The notes: generated by a model not told the origin, from the letters alone. Shown: positions 46,104-57,826, counted from the stretch's first letter. The stretch: 64,000 bases of DNA from Zea mays (GCF_902167145.1 NC_050099.1:11980434-12044433); one strand, 5' to 3'. Made by a program: numbers and translations.

Positions 46104-49100
46104 ATGGCTGACCGGGTAACCATCATCTCACCGCGCGATCCGTGGCCCTTTTCCACGGTGACGGCGAGCGATCTGGAGGAGCTGGTCGGCGAGGGTTTGC
46201 TTCGCCCTCTCACCGATGAGCAGCGACCAGAATGGATTCCTCCCGTGGGCGGAGTCGCTCCATCCCCACCGTCGGGGTACGTCGTGAGCTTCGTCTCCTT
46301 CCACGAGCGGGGATTCGGTGTGCCGACGGGCCGCTTTATGCGGGCAATCCTGTTCCACTATGGGGTGGAGTTGCACAACCTCACCCCCAACTCCATCTCG
46401 CAGGCCGCTATCTTCGTAGCGGTGTGCGAAGGGTATTTGGGGATCGCCCCCCATTGGGATTTGTGGACTCATCTCTTTTTCACCGAGATTTTTGCCTCGC
46501 CGACGGGGGAGAGGAAGGTCCGCGCAGCGGTGCGGGCCGGCGGCTGCACCCTCTTGCTGAGGCAGTCGCGGGCGTCGCAGTACATTCCTGCCATCCTCGC
46601 GTCCTCGAACAAGGGGTGGCAGCGCCGGTGGTTCTACCTCCGGAATGACGGTGAGTTGCTCCCGCCGTTCTCCCAGCGAGTAGTCACCGCCGCCACCGAC
46701 GCCTGGCGTCATGGGACCCCGCACGAGAGACAGAAGAACCTCGAACCCCTTCTCCAGGCCCTGGAGGCGTTGCGGGAGGGGGACTCACCGCTGCGGGAGT
46801 GGTTGCCGCCATCCACCGTCGGAGGGTGCTTCCCTTGGCGGAGCGACGGCTGCCGCTTTGGGAGATGACCCCGGAGGCCGACTGGGAGGGCTCACGGATG
46901 TCCCCTGATCCCCTTCCCTTCGACGCCCTCCAATGGCGGGTGTCGGCTGCGATGGGGAAACCGGACTCCCACGCCTTCTCCCAGCTTCGGATGCGCCCCG
47001 ACCAGGGGTGCGTAACTCTGGTGAGTGTTCGCTCCTTCCTTCTTCATACATCGGGTTGCTCCTGGCTCTTACGATCGGGTTTCTTTCCCCCCTTTCTTCA
47101 GGAGGTGGGGTGGCACAAGCCCTCCCGGCCACGGGTCCCGGAGGACGCGGTGGACCGAGCTGCGCGGCGGGTTGCCGCGGAGGAGGAGAAGAAGAAGAAG
47201 GACGCGGAGAAGGCCCGGGCCCGCGAGCGGAGGCGGGCTCGGGACGCCTTGGAGAAGCGCCGTCGCCAGCAGGAGAGGGAGGGACTCCCGAGGGAGCCGT
47301 CGCCGGAGACGCCCGACGACGACGACGACGACGATGATGAGGAGGAGGACGACATGGCCGCCCGTCTCGGCCTCAGCCCCGGCTTGGGGTGTGGCCAAGA
47401 GCCATCGAGCCAGCCCCCGAGCGGGCCGGCACCGTCAGTCCCCGGAGTTGGGGCATCGGGGTCCCGGCCCGAGGCACGGGGGCAACCCGAGAGGTCACCT
47501 GACCCCTCGGCCGGGGGAGCTGAGGTGGCTCTGGAGGGCCAGGTCAGGGCGTCTGCTCCCCAGGGGCCACCGCTCGTACCGGCAGCGCATGGGGGTGACC
47601 CTCAAGTCATCGTAACAGTGCCCAGGCAATCTGCTCCCCGGGTGTCCAAAGCAAGGGTGGCGCCGAAGTTGCCGGCGAAGCGGACCTCGGCGGCTGTTCC
47701 GGGAGCCGGGATCCAAGAAACCTCCCCCCAGGCGCGGTGGATCATGGCCCAGAGTGGGTAAGTATCTCGGAATGTCTTCGTCTTGGCTTTCCATTCATGT
47801 GTCTCGGCCGTGATTTTCCCTTTTTCCTCAGCAAGCGAAGCCATGGCCAGACCGACCTGGCGCCCCAGAAGGCCCTTAAGACGGCGCCGGTCTGTGCGGC
47901 CAGCGCCGCCCCGGGCCTCGTCGTTCGGCCGACCCTTTCGCAGGGCGTTTCACCGCAGGGGGCTCGGGCGTCACCTGTCGCTGGGGAGCAGGTTGCCGGG
48001 GCTGGCTCTTCTGCCGAGGCGGCCATCGTGATAGGGGAGGCGGCTGACGCCGGCGTGGTCCCGAGCCCGCCTGTCGTGCCGGCCATGCTGGCGCCTGCCG
48101 CTACCGAAGTCGCCGCCGTCCCAATCGGAGAGCGACCGGTTGCTGCCGGCGTCGAGATGGCTGATGCGTCGGCGCCCAGTGCCTCGGAAGAGGTGGGCGT
48201 GAAGGCGTGATCCATCCAGCCGGGCGGCAGCCTCATCGCTGTGCGGCGGAGCCCCGGGGCCTGGCGCCAGTTGCTCCAGTTTTGGACCCGTGAGGCCTCG
48301 GACCCTGTCTTTGTTCTCGACGATGAACAGGAGGACCAGTCCTGGGATGAGCTCCGCGAGTGTGCTGAAGCAACGGTGGGGTCGCTCCGGTCGTCGCTGG
48401 AGGTTTTCTGCAGGGACGTCCCCAAAATCCTCCAGGTAACGGTTTCAGGCATACCTTTTCCTTTCTGTGAGCGAGGCGTTCTTCGTGACGCCCCGTTTCC
48501 TTCCCCTAGGATCTGACGGATCGGAGCGCCACCAAGTCATCGTTCATCCGCCGCGAGGTCGATGTCTGGGGCTCACTGTGATCCCTGAGGACCTCGCTCG
48601 CCGGGGCTACTGCGCGCCTTTCTCAGCAGGATGCCAAGGTAGCGGACCTCCAGTTGCTCTGCGCTGACCTGAGAGCCGAGGCGGCAGCGGCGCGCGCAGA
48701 GGCACAACGGCAGCGGTCGGAGTTCGTCTAGGTCGTCGAGGAGCGGGACCAATCTCGGGGCCGGGCTGCCGAGGCCGAAAGCCGTGCTGAGACCCTCGCG
48801 ACCGACCTAGCCGCAGCCCAGGTCGCGGCCTCGGAGCAGCGTGCCCGAGCCGGAGGTACGCCTTGGCCGTCCCTGGTTCTTGTTCTTGTCTGTTTCCTCC
48901 GCTTGTGCTTGAGGTCTTTCTTCTGGTTGTTCGCAGAGCTCGAGTCCGCCCTTGACGAGTCCACCAAGGCGCTCGCCGGGGCGCTTGCCGGAGCTACCGA
49001 GCAGAGGGAGGCTGACCTCGCGGCCATGTCTGAGGCCGTCTCGGACGTTTATCGGATCCTTGGCTCCGGTGACGTCCCCTCAGGAAGCTCCCCTCAAAGC

Positions 49101-49427
49101 CGCCTTCAAGCCTTGGGTGATCACGCACGCGGCAGAGTCCGCGAGGCGCTGCACCATGGCGTCAGGCGGGCCTTCGCCGTGCTCGCTTCCCACTATGTTG
49201 TGGACCTGGAGCGGGTTAGTGAGGGGTATTGTCTTCCTGACGAAGACGAAGCCGCCCTGGCAGAGGTTCAGCGGCTCGACGCGGTCGCCGCGGGTCCGAG
49301 CGCGGCGCTGGCGACCACCTTTGAGGCGGAGATCCTTCCCCCTGCGCCATCGCCGGAAGCCGAGATGGATCTTACCGACGGCGGGGACGAAACTGAAGGC
49401 GCGGCTCCTTCCCAAGGCGGCGCCTAA
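46104..49427 (+). pseudogene. Five-exon antisense gene of the Huck-like element
   Basis: Exons 46104-47020, 47102-47757, 47832-48435, 48510-48855 and 48937-49427 (stop TAA), with GT...AG introns of 81, 74, 74 and 81 bp. The N-terminal domain (about residues 35-190; GVPTGRFMRAILFHYGVEL, WDLWTHLFF, RRWFYL) matches what Pfam calls 'putative gypsy type transposon' (Transposase_28). Exon 2 has a basic coiled coil (EEKKKKDAEKARARERRRAR) and an acidic run of Asp/Glu near 47330. Exons 4-5 are coiled coil (ELESALDESTKALAGALAG). Damage: a one-base shift near 46780, TGA at 48208-48210, and stops in exon 4 including TAG near 48730. Function unknown; its transcript would be antisense to the retrotransposon. 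Confidence 0.7.
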
Positions 49428-49794
49428 CTCTTGTTGGAACAGCTTCTGTTGGATGTGTGTCTTACCGCGGCCGCTGAGGCCTGAACACTTTGTTTTTCTT
49501 GCATGAAGTCGTACTCTCCTTTCTTTCAATTTGCGTGTCCGGCCTAGCTTGTCAATAATAAGGGCGGCTTCCCGAGTTGGGTCATTTTTCGTGGCAGGTG
49601 ATGAGTGAGGTGTCCCTAACCCGGAGGCATAGGAGTTCCTCGGCTCAGTCGGCCTCGCCACTTACATGCACCCACGTTCGCTCCTCGGGACCCTGCTTCT
49701 GACATAGCCGGGAGAACGCAAAAGCCCTTTTTGATCGAAAATTTTGGATGCGGAGAAGTACACCCAATCTTGACGCAGAGGGGTTCCCCCTTTT
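49428..49794. other. Spacer between antisense gene and pol remnant
   Basis: Contains AATAATAAGG near 49553, a possible plus-strand polyadenylation context for the antisense gene. No other feature. Confidence 0.45.
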
Positions 49795-50385
49795 TTAGCC
49801 CCCGAGGGAGGGTCGGGCTCTGCCGAGGCGAGGCCGACCCTTCCTTGACGACTGAGACTTGTGTATGAGCGAGGTATACGAACAGCTTGAAAGCATCTTG
49901 AGGGTAGAAGCGACGTAGCTGTCGGACGTTCCAAGCGTTGCCGTAGACCTCGCCTTGACCGCCGGCCAGCTTGTACGTTCCGGGCTCCAGAACGTCGGCG
50001 ATGACAAGAGGCCTTTCCGGGGGTGTGTGCAGCCCCCGGGTACCCCCAGCAAGGGCTCGGGGTGCTGTGCGATGGTCGGGGTTTTTTCCTGGTTGGCTTT
50101 GATGCCCCGTTTGGAGATAATGAACTCCAAGACCATGCCCTGGGACGCCCCGAGGGCCCACATTTCGGGGCTGAGTTCGACGCTTTTCGCTTCTTTTAGC
50201 TTGTGGATCTCCTCGCCTATCACTCTGCGCTTCCCCTTGTCGAATCGGCGCAGAGGCTGCCTGGCGGGTCGGGCTTCGGCCCGAATATCCAGCGAGTGCT
50301 CGGCGACATCCCTCGGTATGCCAGGCATGTCCGAGGGACTCCACGCAAAGACGTCGGCGTTTGCGCGGAGAAAGTCAACGAGCAC
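49795..50385 (-). pseudogene. pol: Huck-like pol remnant, core deleted
   Basis: It starts in the usual place, just after protease and an in-frame TAG (50392-50394), with VDFLRANADVFAWSPSDMPG and SLDIRAEARPARQPLRRFD. After about 70 residues it jumps to LEFIISKRGIKANQEK, a segment that normally lies beyond the YVDD site. In another frame at about 50030-49890 it reads the end of integrase (LEPGTYKLAGGQGEVYGNAW, then NVRQLRRFYP). Two deletions therefore removed the RT core and everything from RNase H to the integrase core. No catalytic residue of RT or integrase survives. Confidence 0.8.
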
Positions 50386-50391
50386 TATTTC

Positions 50392-50955
50392 CTATTTGGG
50401 GTCGAGCCCGGAACCGATCCGGATCTGCTTGGAGGTGTCGCCACTGGGGTCGAGAGGGACGACCTTAACCGTCTCCGCTGGCTCGAAGTTGCCGGCATGA
50501 CGCTTCACGTCTGGCACCTCTTTGGAGAGGCTTTCCAGGTCGGCGATGAGGGCCTCGGACTCAGCGAGGGCCTCGGCGTACTCCACGCACTCCACGTCAC
50601 ATTCGAACGCGTGTTTGTACGTGGTGCCGACGGTGATGACCCCGTTGGGGCCCGACATCTTGAGCTTCAGGTAGGTGTAGTTGGGGACGGCCATGAACTT
50701 CGCGTAGCATGACCTCCCCAGTACCGCGTGGTAGGTTCCTCGGAACCCGACCACCTCGAACGTCAAAGTCTCCCTTCGGAAGTTGGAGGGCGTTCCGAAG
50801 CAGACGGGAAGGTCGAGTCGTCCGAGGGGCTGGACGCGCTTCCCGGGAATGATCCCGTGGAAGGGCGCAGCGCCTGCTCGGACGGAGGACAGATCGACGC
50901 GCAGGAGCCTGAGGGTCTCGGCGTAGATGATGTTGAGGCAGCTGCCCCCGTCCAT
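50392..50955 (-). pseudogene. Huck-like aspartic protease
   Basis: The frame begins at the active-site MDGGSCLNIIYAETL (Tat proteases commonly have D-G-G-S here). It continues through IIPGKRVQPLGRLDLPVCFG, and TFEVVGFRGTYHAVLGRSCY, which holds the flap and hydrophobic-ILG-like segment. It ends in TAG at 50392-50394 where the related frame continues into RT. A one-base deletion near 50990 separates it from gag. Confidence 0.8.
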
Positions 50956-53640
50956 CAGGACCTTGGTGAGCCTGACGTTGCCGACGATGGGTCGACGACG
51001 AGCGGGTATTTCCCCGGGCTCGGCACGCGGTCGGGGTGGTCAGCTTGGTCGAAGGTGATGGGCTTGTCGGACCAGTCTAGGTAGACTGGCGCCGCCACCT
51101 TCGCCGAGCAGACCTCCCGGCGCTCTTGCTTGTGATGCCGAGTCGAGGCATTCGCCACATGCCCACCGTAGATCATGAAGCAGTCGCGGACCTCGGGGAA
51201 CTCTCCTGCTTGGTGATCTTCCTTCTTGTCGTCGTCGCGGGCCCTGCCACCCTCTGCGGGGTGGCCCGGCTCTGTGGAAGTGGCGCCGAAGCATGACGCA
51301 CTCCTCGAGGGTGTGCTTGACGGGCCCCTGATGATAGGGGCACGGCTCCTTGAGCATCTTGTCGAAGAGGTTAGCACCTCCGGGGGCTTCCGAGGGTTCT
51401 TGTACTCGGCGGCGGCGACAAGGTCCGCGTCGGCGGCGTCGCGTTTCGCTTGCGACTTCTTCCTGCCTTTCTTCTTGGCGCCGCGCGGAGTTGATGCCTC
51501 GGGAGCATCTTCCGATGGGCGGCCCTGGGGCTGCTTATCCTTTTGGAAGATAGCCTCGACCGCCTCCTGGCCAGAGGCGAACTTGGTGGCGATGTCCATC
51601 AGCTCGCTCGCCCTGGTGGGGGTCTTGCGACCCAACTTACTCACCAGGTCGCGGCAGGTGGTGCCGGCAAGGAACGCGCCGATGACATCTGAGTCGGTGA
51701 TGTTGGGCAGCTCGGTGCGCTGCTTCGAAAATCGCCGGATGTAGTCCCGGAGAGACTCTCCCGGCTGTTGCCGGCAGCTTCGGAGGTCCCAGGAATTCCC
51801 GGGGCGCACGTACGTGCCCTGGAAATTGCCGGCGAAGGCTTGGACCAAGTCATCCCAGCTGGAGATCTGCCCCGGAGGCAGGTGCTCCAACCAGGCGCGA
51901 GCGGTGTCGGAGAGGAACAGGGGGAGGTTGCGGATGATGAGGTTGTCATCGTCCGTTCCACTCAGTTGGCAGGCCAGGCGGTAGTCCGCGAGCCACAGTT
52001 CCGGTCTCGTTTCCCCCCGAGTACTTTGTGATAGTAGTCGGGGGTCGGAACCGGGTCGGGAACGGCGCCCGTCGGATGGCCCGACTGAAGGCCTGCGGAC
52101 CGGGTGGTTCGGGCGAGGGACTCTGATCCTCCCCGCTGTCGTAGCGTCCCCCACGCCTGGGGTGGTAGCCTCGACGCACCCTCTCGTCGAGGTGGGCCCG
52201 ACGGTCGCGACGATGGTGCTCGTTGCCGAGGTGGCCCGGGGCCGCAGGCGCGGTGTTGCGCGTGCGCCCGGTGTAGACCGAGGCTTCCCGCATGAATCGG
52301 GAAGTCGCGGCATGAGGTTCCGAGGGGTATCCCTGCCTTCGGGAGGCAAAGCTCTCGGCCCGTCGGACCGCAGCGCCTTCCAGGAGATTCTTGAGCTCTA
52401 CCTGGATTCGCCGACCCTCGGTGGTTGATGGCTCCGGCATCGCGCGGAGGAGCATCGCTGCGGCTGCCAGGTTCTGACCGACCCCACTGGATGCGGGTGG
52501 CGGCCTGACCCTGACGTCGTTGGCGACGCGGTGCTGGAAACCCTGGGGCAGGTGACGTACTTCTCCGGTCGGGGGTTGGCCCGCCCATACCTGCCCGACG
52601 TCCCGGCGGATCGGCTCAAGCGCTCCTGCTCCCTCGTCGAGCCTGGCCTGCGCCCCGCGGACTTGCTCGAGCTGTGGGTCGTGACCCCCCGCCGGAACGG
52701 GGACCACAGCTAGCTCCCGCGGGATGTCTGCGCGAGGCACCGGCCTAGGGAGATCACCGTCCTCCGGCATGCCGAGATGGTTGCCTTCGGAGGGATCCCC
52801 TAGCTCGACGTGGAAACATTCGCGGCTTGGGCCGCAGTCCTCGTCGCCGAGGCTGCGGCTACCGTCGGAACAGTCGGAGAGGCAGTAGTCACATGCGGTC
52901 ATGAAGTCCCGCATGGCACTGGGGTTGCCAAATCCAGAGAAATCCCAACAGATGCTGGGATCGTCATCTTCCTCGGACCCAGAGGGCCTGTAGGTCGAGA
53001 CGTCCGTCAACCGGTCCCAAGGCGACCGCGTGCGAAACCCCAGAGGGGTTGCACTCGCCTCAACGAGAGCGCCCGCCAAGGCAAGGTCGCTAGGCGGGTT
53101 GAGGCTGAGTCAAAATGACGTAGGATGGGAATCAGTCGGTACCTTTTGGTCGACGAGGAGCGACATAGTCACGTCGGGGACTGATTGCACTGTCGTCTCA
53201 GGTACGAGGGCGACGTCCTGCAAGCTCTCCGCGAGCGCGCTGGCGTCGTCCACTTGCTCGGGATTGGCGCGTCGCGGGGGGACGGCGCCCGCCTTCGTCT
53301 CAAACGCGAGGTCGACGCCCGACGCGCCCCCCGTTGGGGCACTGGGGATGTCGATTCGCTCGACAGCCGACGAAGCGCGGCCTCCCGCTTGGCCTTGGTT
53401 GCCCCGCCTCCTCCTCCATTGGCGGGGGAGAGGACGGGGCGAGCTCGAATGTTGTTCTTCCACCACGCGGGGAAGATGTCGTCGATTCCGCCGCCGGCGG
53501 GCGGGTTGTCGGCCGCCATTGTCGTTGTCGCGCGGCGGTGGACGGAGTATCATGTCGTAGCTGCCGTCGAAGGACATGAACTCAAGACTCCCAAAACGGA
53601 GCACCGTCCCGGGCCGGAGAGGTTGCTGGAGACTGCCCAT
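50956..53640 (-). pseudogene. gag: Huck-like gag
   Basis: ATG at 53640 (MGSLQQPLRPG). The frame is stopped by TGA at 53110, reopens (SATPLGF ..., 53079-52030), shifts by one base near 52015 at a G run, and continues as the gag core. That core reads ETRPELWLADYRLACQL, SDTARAWLEHLPPGQISSWD and GESLRDYIRRFSKQRTELPN. A Cys/His motif CPYHQGPVKHTLEECVM lies near 51335. The intact plus-strand relative at 61168 shows the same text in one frame, so these three lesions are real damage. Confidence 0.85.
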
Positions 53641-53678
53641 TTGGAGCTTGACGGGAAGCTGTTCGTCAACACGCAGCA

Positions 53679-53698
53679 GGCCCCTACCTGGCGTGCCA
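53679..53698 (-). other. Primer-binding site of the Huck-like element
   Basis: The minus strand reads TGGCACGCCAGGTAGGGGCC two bases inside the 5' LTR; the intact relative has TGGCGCGCCAGGTAGGGG at 61110. tRNA not assigned. Confidence 0.75.
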
Positions 53699-53700
53699 AC

Positions 53701-55428
53701 TGTCGGCGTTTCGAGACCGGGGGGTCCCTAAGCCGACGAGTGAATGTGCCGCGTGCCCCAGCCCAGATGGGTCGAGCGCGTGGGCGAGCGCGAAGGGGGG
53801 AAGCGAGGTGGCCGGAGACGGGCGTGAGAGAGGTGGAAATCCCGCGGCCTTCGTGTTCGTCCCGCGCCCAGGTCGGGTGCGCTTGCAGTAGGGGGTTACA
53901 AGCCTCCACGCGGGTGAGGGAAGCGAGCGGCCCCAAGAGAGCGCCTGTCTCGTCCTCGTCCCCGCGCGGCCAACCTTCTCTAAGAAGGCCCTGGTCCTTC
54001 CTTTTATAGGCGTAAGGAGAGGATCCAGGTGTACAATGGGGGTGTAGCAGAGTGCTACGTGTCTAGCGGGAGAGAGCTAGCGCCCTAAGTACATGCCAAT
54101 GTGGCAGCCGGAGAGATCTTGGCACCCAGCTGGTGTGATGTCGTGGCTGTCGGAGAAGCAACGGAGCCTGGCGGAGGGACAGCTGTCGGAGCGGTTGAGT
54201 CCTTGCTGACGTCCTCCTGCTTCCGTAAGAGAGCTGAGAGTCGCCGTCGTCACAGGGCTTGCGGGGCGCCATCATTGCCTATCTGGCGGAGCTAGCCAGA
54301 TGGGACACCGGTCTTGTTCTCTGCGGCCCGAGTCGGCTCGGGGCAGGGTGATGATGGCGCTTCCTGTTGACGTGGCTGGCCTGCGCCCTAGGTCGGGCGA
54401 CGTGGAGGCTCCTCCGAGGACGAGGTCGAGTCTGTCTTCCATGGCCGAGGCCGAGCCCGAGCCCCTGGGTCGGGCGAGGCGGAGGTCATTCGGCAGAGGC
54501 CAGGGCGGAGTCCGAGCCCTGGGGTCGGGCGAAGCGGAGATCGTCGTCTTCCGGGGCCTAGCCCGAGTCCGAGCCCTGGGTCGGGCGGAGCGGAGTTCGC
54601 CGTCTTCCGGGGCTTAGCCCGAGTCCGAGCCCTGGGTCGGGCGGAGCGGAGTTCGCCGTCTTCAGGGGCCTAGCCCGAGTCCGAGCCCTGGGTCGGGCGG
54701 AGCGGAGTTCGCCGTCTTCCGGGGCTTAGCCCGAGTCCGAGCCCTGGGTTGGGCGGAGCGGAGTTCGCCGTCTTCCGGGGCCTAGCCCGAGTCCGAGCCC
54801 TGGGTCGGGCGGAGCGGAGTTCGCCGTCTTCCGGGGCCTAGCCCGAGTCCGAGCCCTGGGTCGGGCGGAGCGGAGTTCGCCGTCTTCCGGGGCTTAGCCC
54901 GAGTCCGAGCCCTAGGTCGGGCGGAGCGGAGTTTCCTATGGCGCCTTTGGCAGGGCCTGACTGCCTGTCAGTCTCACTCTGTCAAGTGGCACTGCAGTCG
55001 GAGTGGCGCAGGCGGCGCTGTCCTTCTGTCAGACCGGTCAGTGGAGCGGCGAAGTGACGGCGGTCACTTCGGCTCTGTCGGGGGGCGCGCGTCAGGATAA
55101 AGGTGTCAGGCCACCTTTGCGTTAAATGCTCCTGCGACTCGGTCGGTCGGCGCGGCGATTTAGTCAGGGTCGCTTCTTAGCGAAGGCAAGGCCTCGGGCG
55201 AGCCGGAGACGTGTCCGCCGTTGGAGGGGGGCCTCGGGCGAGACGGAAATCCCTCGGGGTCGGCTGCCCTGGTCCGAGGCTAGGCTCGGGCGAGGCGTGA
55301 TCGAGTCGCTCGTGTGGACTGATCCCTGACTTAATCGCACCCATCAGGCCTCTGCAGCTTTATGCTGATGGGGGTTACCAGCTGAGAATTAGGCGTCTTG
55401 AGGGTACCCCTAATTATGGTCCCCGACA
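53701..55428 (-). repeat. 5' LTR of the Huck-like element
   Basis: 1728 bp, TGTCGG...CCGACA ends. Minus-strand TATA box TATAAAAG at 54001-54008. About eight copies of a 56-bp minisatellite unit (GAGCCCTGGGTCGGGCGGAG...) occupy about 54503-54945. Confidence 0.93.
54503..54945. repeat. 56-bp minisatellite in the Huck LTR
   Basis: Units of 56 bp, each with CCCTGGGTCGGGCGGAGCGG and CGCCGTCTTCCGGGG, alternating GGCCTAGC and GGCTTAGC at the joints. The same array is in the other LTR (35087-35148 and 43859-44175) and, with fewer copies, in the plus-strand Huck LTR (60082-60300). Confidence 0.9.
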
Positions 55429-56490
55429 ACCGAGGTTCGGCCCTCGAAGGCCTAGTCCCCGTTGAGGAGTCCACTAAGGACGGGACTCTTTCAACCCTTT
55501 CCCTCTCTCCACCGATCACCAAGACCGACGAGTTCTTCTTCTTCTCAAGGATCACTTAAGACCCCGCAAGGATCACCACACTCTTAGATGTCTCTTGCTA
55601 GCTTTACAAGCCTCCAAAACTTTGGAGGAAGTTCAATGGGAGTCAAAACTCCACGCACAAATGAACATAAGATGTAGCACACACTTTCTCTCGATGAATC
55701 TCACAAGGCACTATTGCTAAACTCACACGAGAAGCTTTCTTTTGCTTGCTCTCTCTTTTGTGGCACTTGTGTAGGTTGAAGTGGTCTAAATCTTGTGTAT
55801 AGGATGGATCAATGAATAGAGGTGGTTGGGAGGGCTTGGATATGTCAACTATATGACTTGGAATGTTGCTTGGGCTCCCACACCTTGAAGTGGCCGGTTG
55901 GGGTGGTATTTATAGCCACAACCAAATTGTAGCCGTTGGAGAAGGCCGCTGGCGATGGGCGCACCGGACAGTCCGGTGCGCCACCGGACAGTGTCCGGTG
56001 CGCCGCCACGTCACCCTGTCGTTAGGGCTTAGAGCTGGTCGATCGTTGGAGGCTTTGTCCTCATGCGGCACCGGAAAGTCCGGTGCCCCTCTGACCTTCT
56101 GCTCTGACTTCTGCCGCGTTACTGTGCTGTATTGTTCATCCGTCAGAGTTGATCGTTGCGCGCTGATAGTCGTTGCTCCGCTGGTGCACCGGACAGTCCG
56201 GTGAATTATAGCGGAGCTGCGCCTGGAAACCCGAAGCTGAGGAGTTTGGAGTGTACGGCCCCTGGTGCACCGGACACTGTCCGGTGCGTCAGAACAGGGA
56301 ACACTTCGGTTTTCTTTTTGCTCCTTCCTTTTGAACCCTAACTTGTTCTTTTTATTGGTTTGTGTTGAACCTTTGGCACCTGTAGAATGTATAATCTAGA
56401 GCAAACTAGTTAGTCCAATTATTTGTGTTGGGCAATTCAACCACCAAAATCATTTAGGAAAAGGTTTGATCCTATTTCCCTTTCATAATT

Positions 56491-57076
56491 ACCAATGTGA
56501 AGTGTTCTAATTGGACCATGCATGTGCCACGTTAACTAGCCATTTTGATCGTTTGAAGTCCAAAAACTTCATTTTAAAAAAATACAAAAAAATCATGGAA
56601 CATGACCTATAAATAGATGGGGTGGTTGGGTTCATTCATACTCCTCACTCTCTATTTCGCTTGTCTTCTTTCATATTGTAGCCTACCACTCTCTATTTCA
56701 ATATTGATCTCCTATGGAGTCTGAACTTACAAATCTTCATTGACTTGATCAACAACTAATCTCCACAACTTTCTAACACCCCTGCTGGTGTGGGAGAGGG
56801 TCTTCTTTGATGGAATTTCTGCACATCTCTATTCCCTCACTCCACAATCTCTATTTCCATATCCATATTCTTTTTTGTATCCCTACCAAACTTTCATGGA
56901 TGCTCCTCCTCCTCCCAATGATGATCCTACTGATACTACTACCAAAGCTCATCCTTCTTCCATTGAAACTCTTACCATGAATGCTCCTCCTCCTCCATCA
57001 TTCAGGTATCCATACTCTCATCCATAGCCCATACTCATATGGATATCCATATGGTGCTCCTCCATATTGATCATAT
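56491..57076 (+). other. Possible truncated gene start with TATA box
   Basis: A plant-like TATA box (CTATAAATAG, about 56608) precedes a CT-rich leader and a short frame from an ATG at 56897. The frame is Pro-, Thr- and Tyr-rich (MDAPPPPNDDPTDTTTKAHP) and stops at 57027. It could be the first exon of a transposon accessory gene or a host gene remnant; no domain is recognisable. Confidence 0.3.
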
Positions 57077-57826
57077 TAAGGGTGAAAATGGGTTGGGTAT
57101 ACCCATCGGAAATTGGATACAGATAGTATAAGTACTCATTTTCTCGGATATAGATTCAAATACTTTATATTCGGGACGGGTACGGGTAGTACTTGGATAT
57201 TGTAGCTTTGGATTTGAGTCGGATTTAGAGCGAGAACTATGCGGTAAATACATGGATATTCGGGTCAGATATAGGTACCCGGGTTTCAGGTACCCTGTTT
57301 TCTTTTAATGTGCAATACTTCTATAAAATCATAAATTTTACACGTGAATTCATATGAAGATAAACTTTATATAAAACTCATATATCTCGAAGAGATCTAC
57401 AACTTTGTAGTACATGATATTTTTGTTTGAACATATATTCATGTCACATGTGTAATTCTAATACTCCATAGCTTAATAACAGACTATATATCACATGTGT
57501 TGGACTATCTTGTGTTGTACTAGACTACTATATGATTTGAATCTTGTCATTACATTCGAACTATTGTGTTGGACTATCCTATGATCTCAACTTATTATTA
57601 TATTGTTATGTTGATCTATGGTCTATGCAATGCTCGTGTGTAACTATCTTATGCACAACCTGAATTGTAGTGAATAATAAGCAACTCATGCATTATTCGA
57701 CAAGTATCTGGTATTCGCATGTATCTGGCCAAATAATATACATATACGTCAATTATTCACCTAAATAAATATCTGGTCCCTATATATGTATCTGTCTCAT
57801 TTCTAACTATATGTGTCCCATCCTAA
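57077..57826. mobile_element. Possible decayed hAT element
   Basis: The left edge TAAGGGTGAAAATGGGTTGGG and following GGGTACGGGTA and GGTACCCGGG text resemble hAT ends; a weak inverted counterpart (CTCATTTCTAACTA) occurs near 57810. No matching 8-bp duplication was found. Confidence 0.3.

Larger units (their letters stand above)
34231..55428 (-). mobile_element. Huck-like Tat Ty3/gypsy retrotransposon, pol-deleted
   Basis: The outer ends are TGTCGGCGTT and CCCCGACA, flanked by a perfect 5-bp duplication ACCGA (34226-34230 and 55429-55433). Both LTRs are 1728 bp once the nested element in the left one is removed. From the right on the minus strand: 5' LTR, primer site, gag, protease, a short pol remnant; then an antisense plus-strand gene and the 3' LTR. 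Reverse transcriptase core, RNase H and integrase core are gone, so it could move only with help from a complete relative. The gag frame is also broken. I count about 22 LTR differences (about 1.3%). Confidence 0.9.
33834..56485 (-). mobile_element. Solo Sirevirus-type LTR, split by nested insertions
   Basis: The two outer segments (33834-34230 and 55429-56485) join into one LTR of about 1.45 kb with TGAAAG...CTTTCA ends, flanked by a perfect 5-bp duplication TAATT (33829-33833 and 56486-56490). It starts like the Sirevirus LTR at 4782 (CGCCTAGAGGGGG...GGATAGGCGA) and contains CACCGGACAGTCCGGTG-type palindromes at 55963-56290 and a minus-strand TATA box (55907-55914). No internal retroelement sequence remains, so it arose by LTR-LTR recombination before the Huck-like element entered at ACCGA. 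Confidence 0.88.

Noticed and set aside
57077..57826. Confident hAT element
   Set aside because: Ends match only weakly and no 8-bp duplication was found; kept at low confidence.
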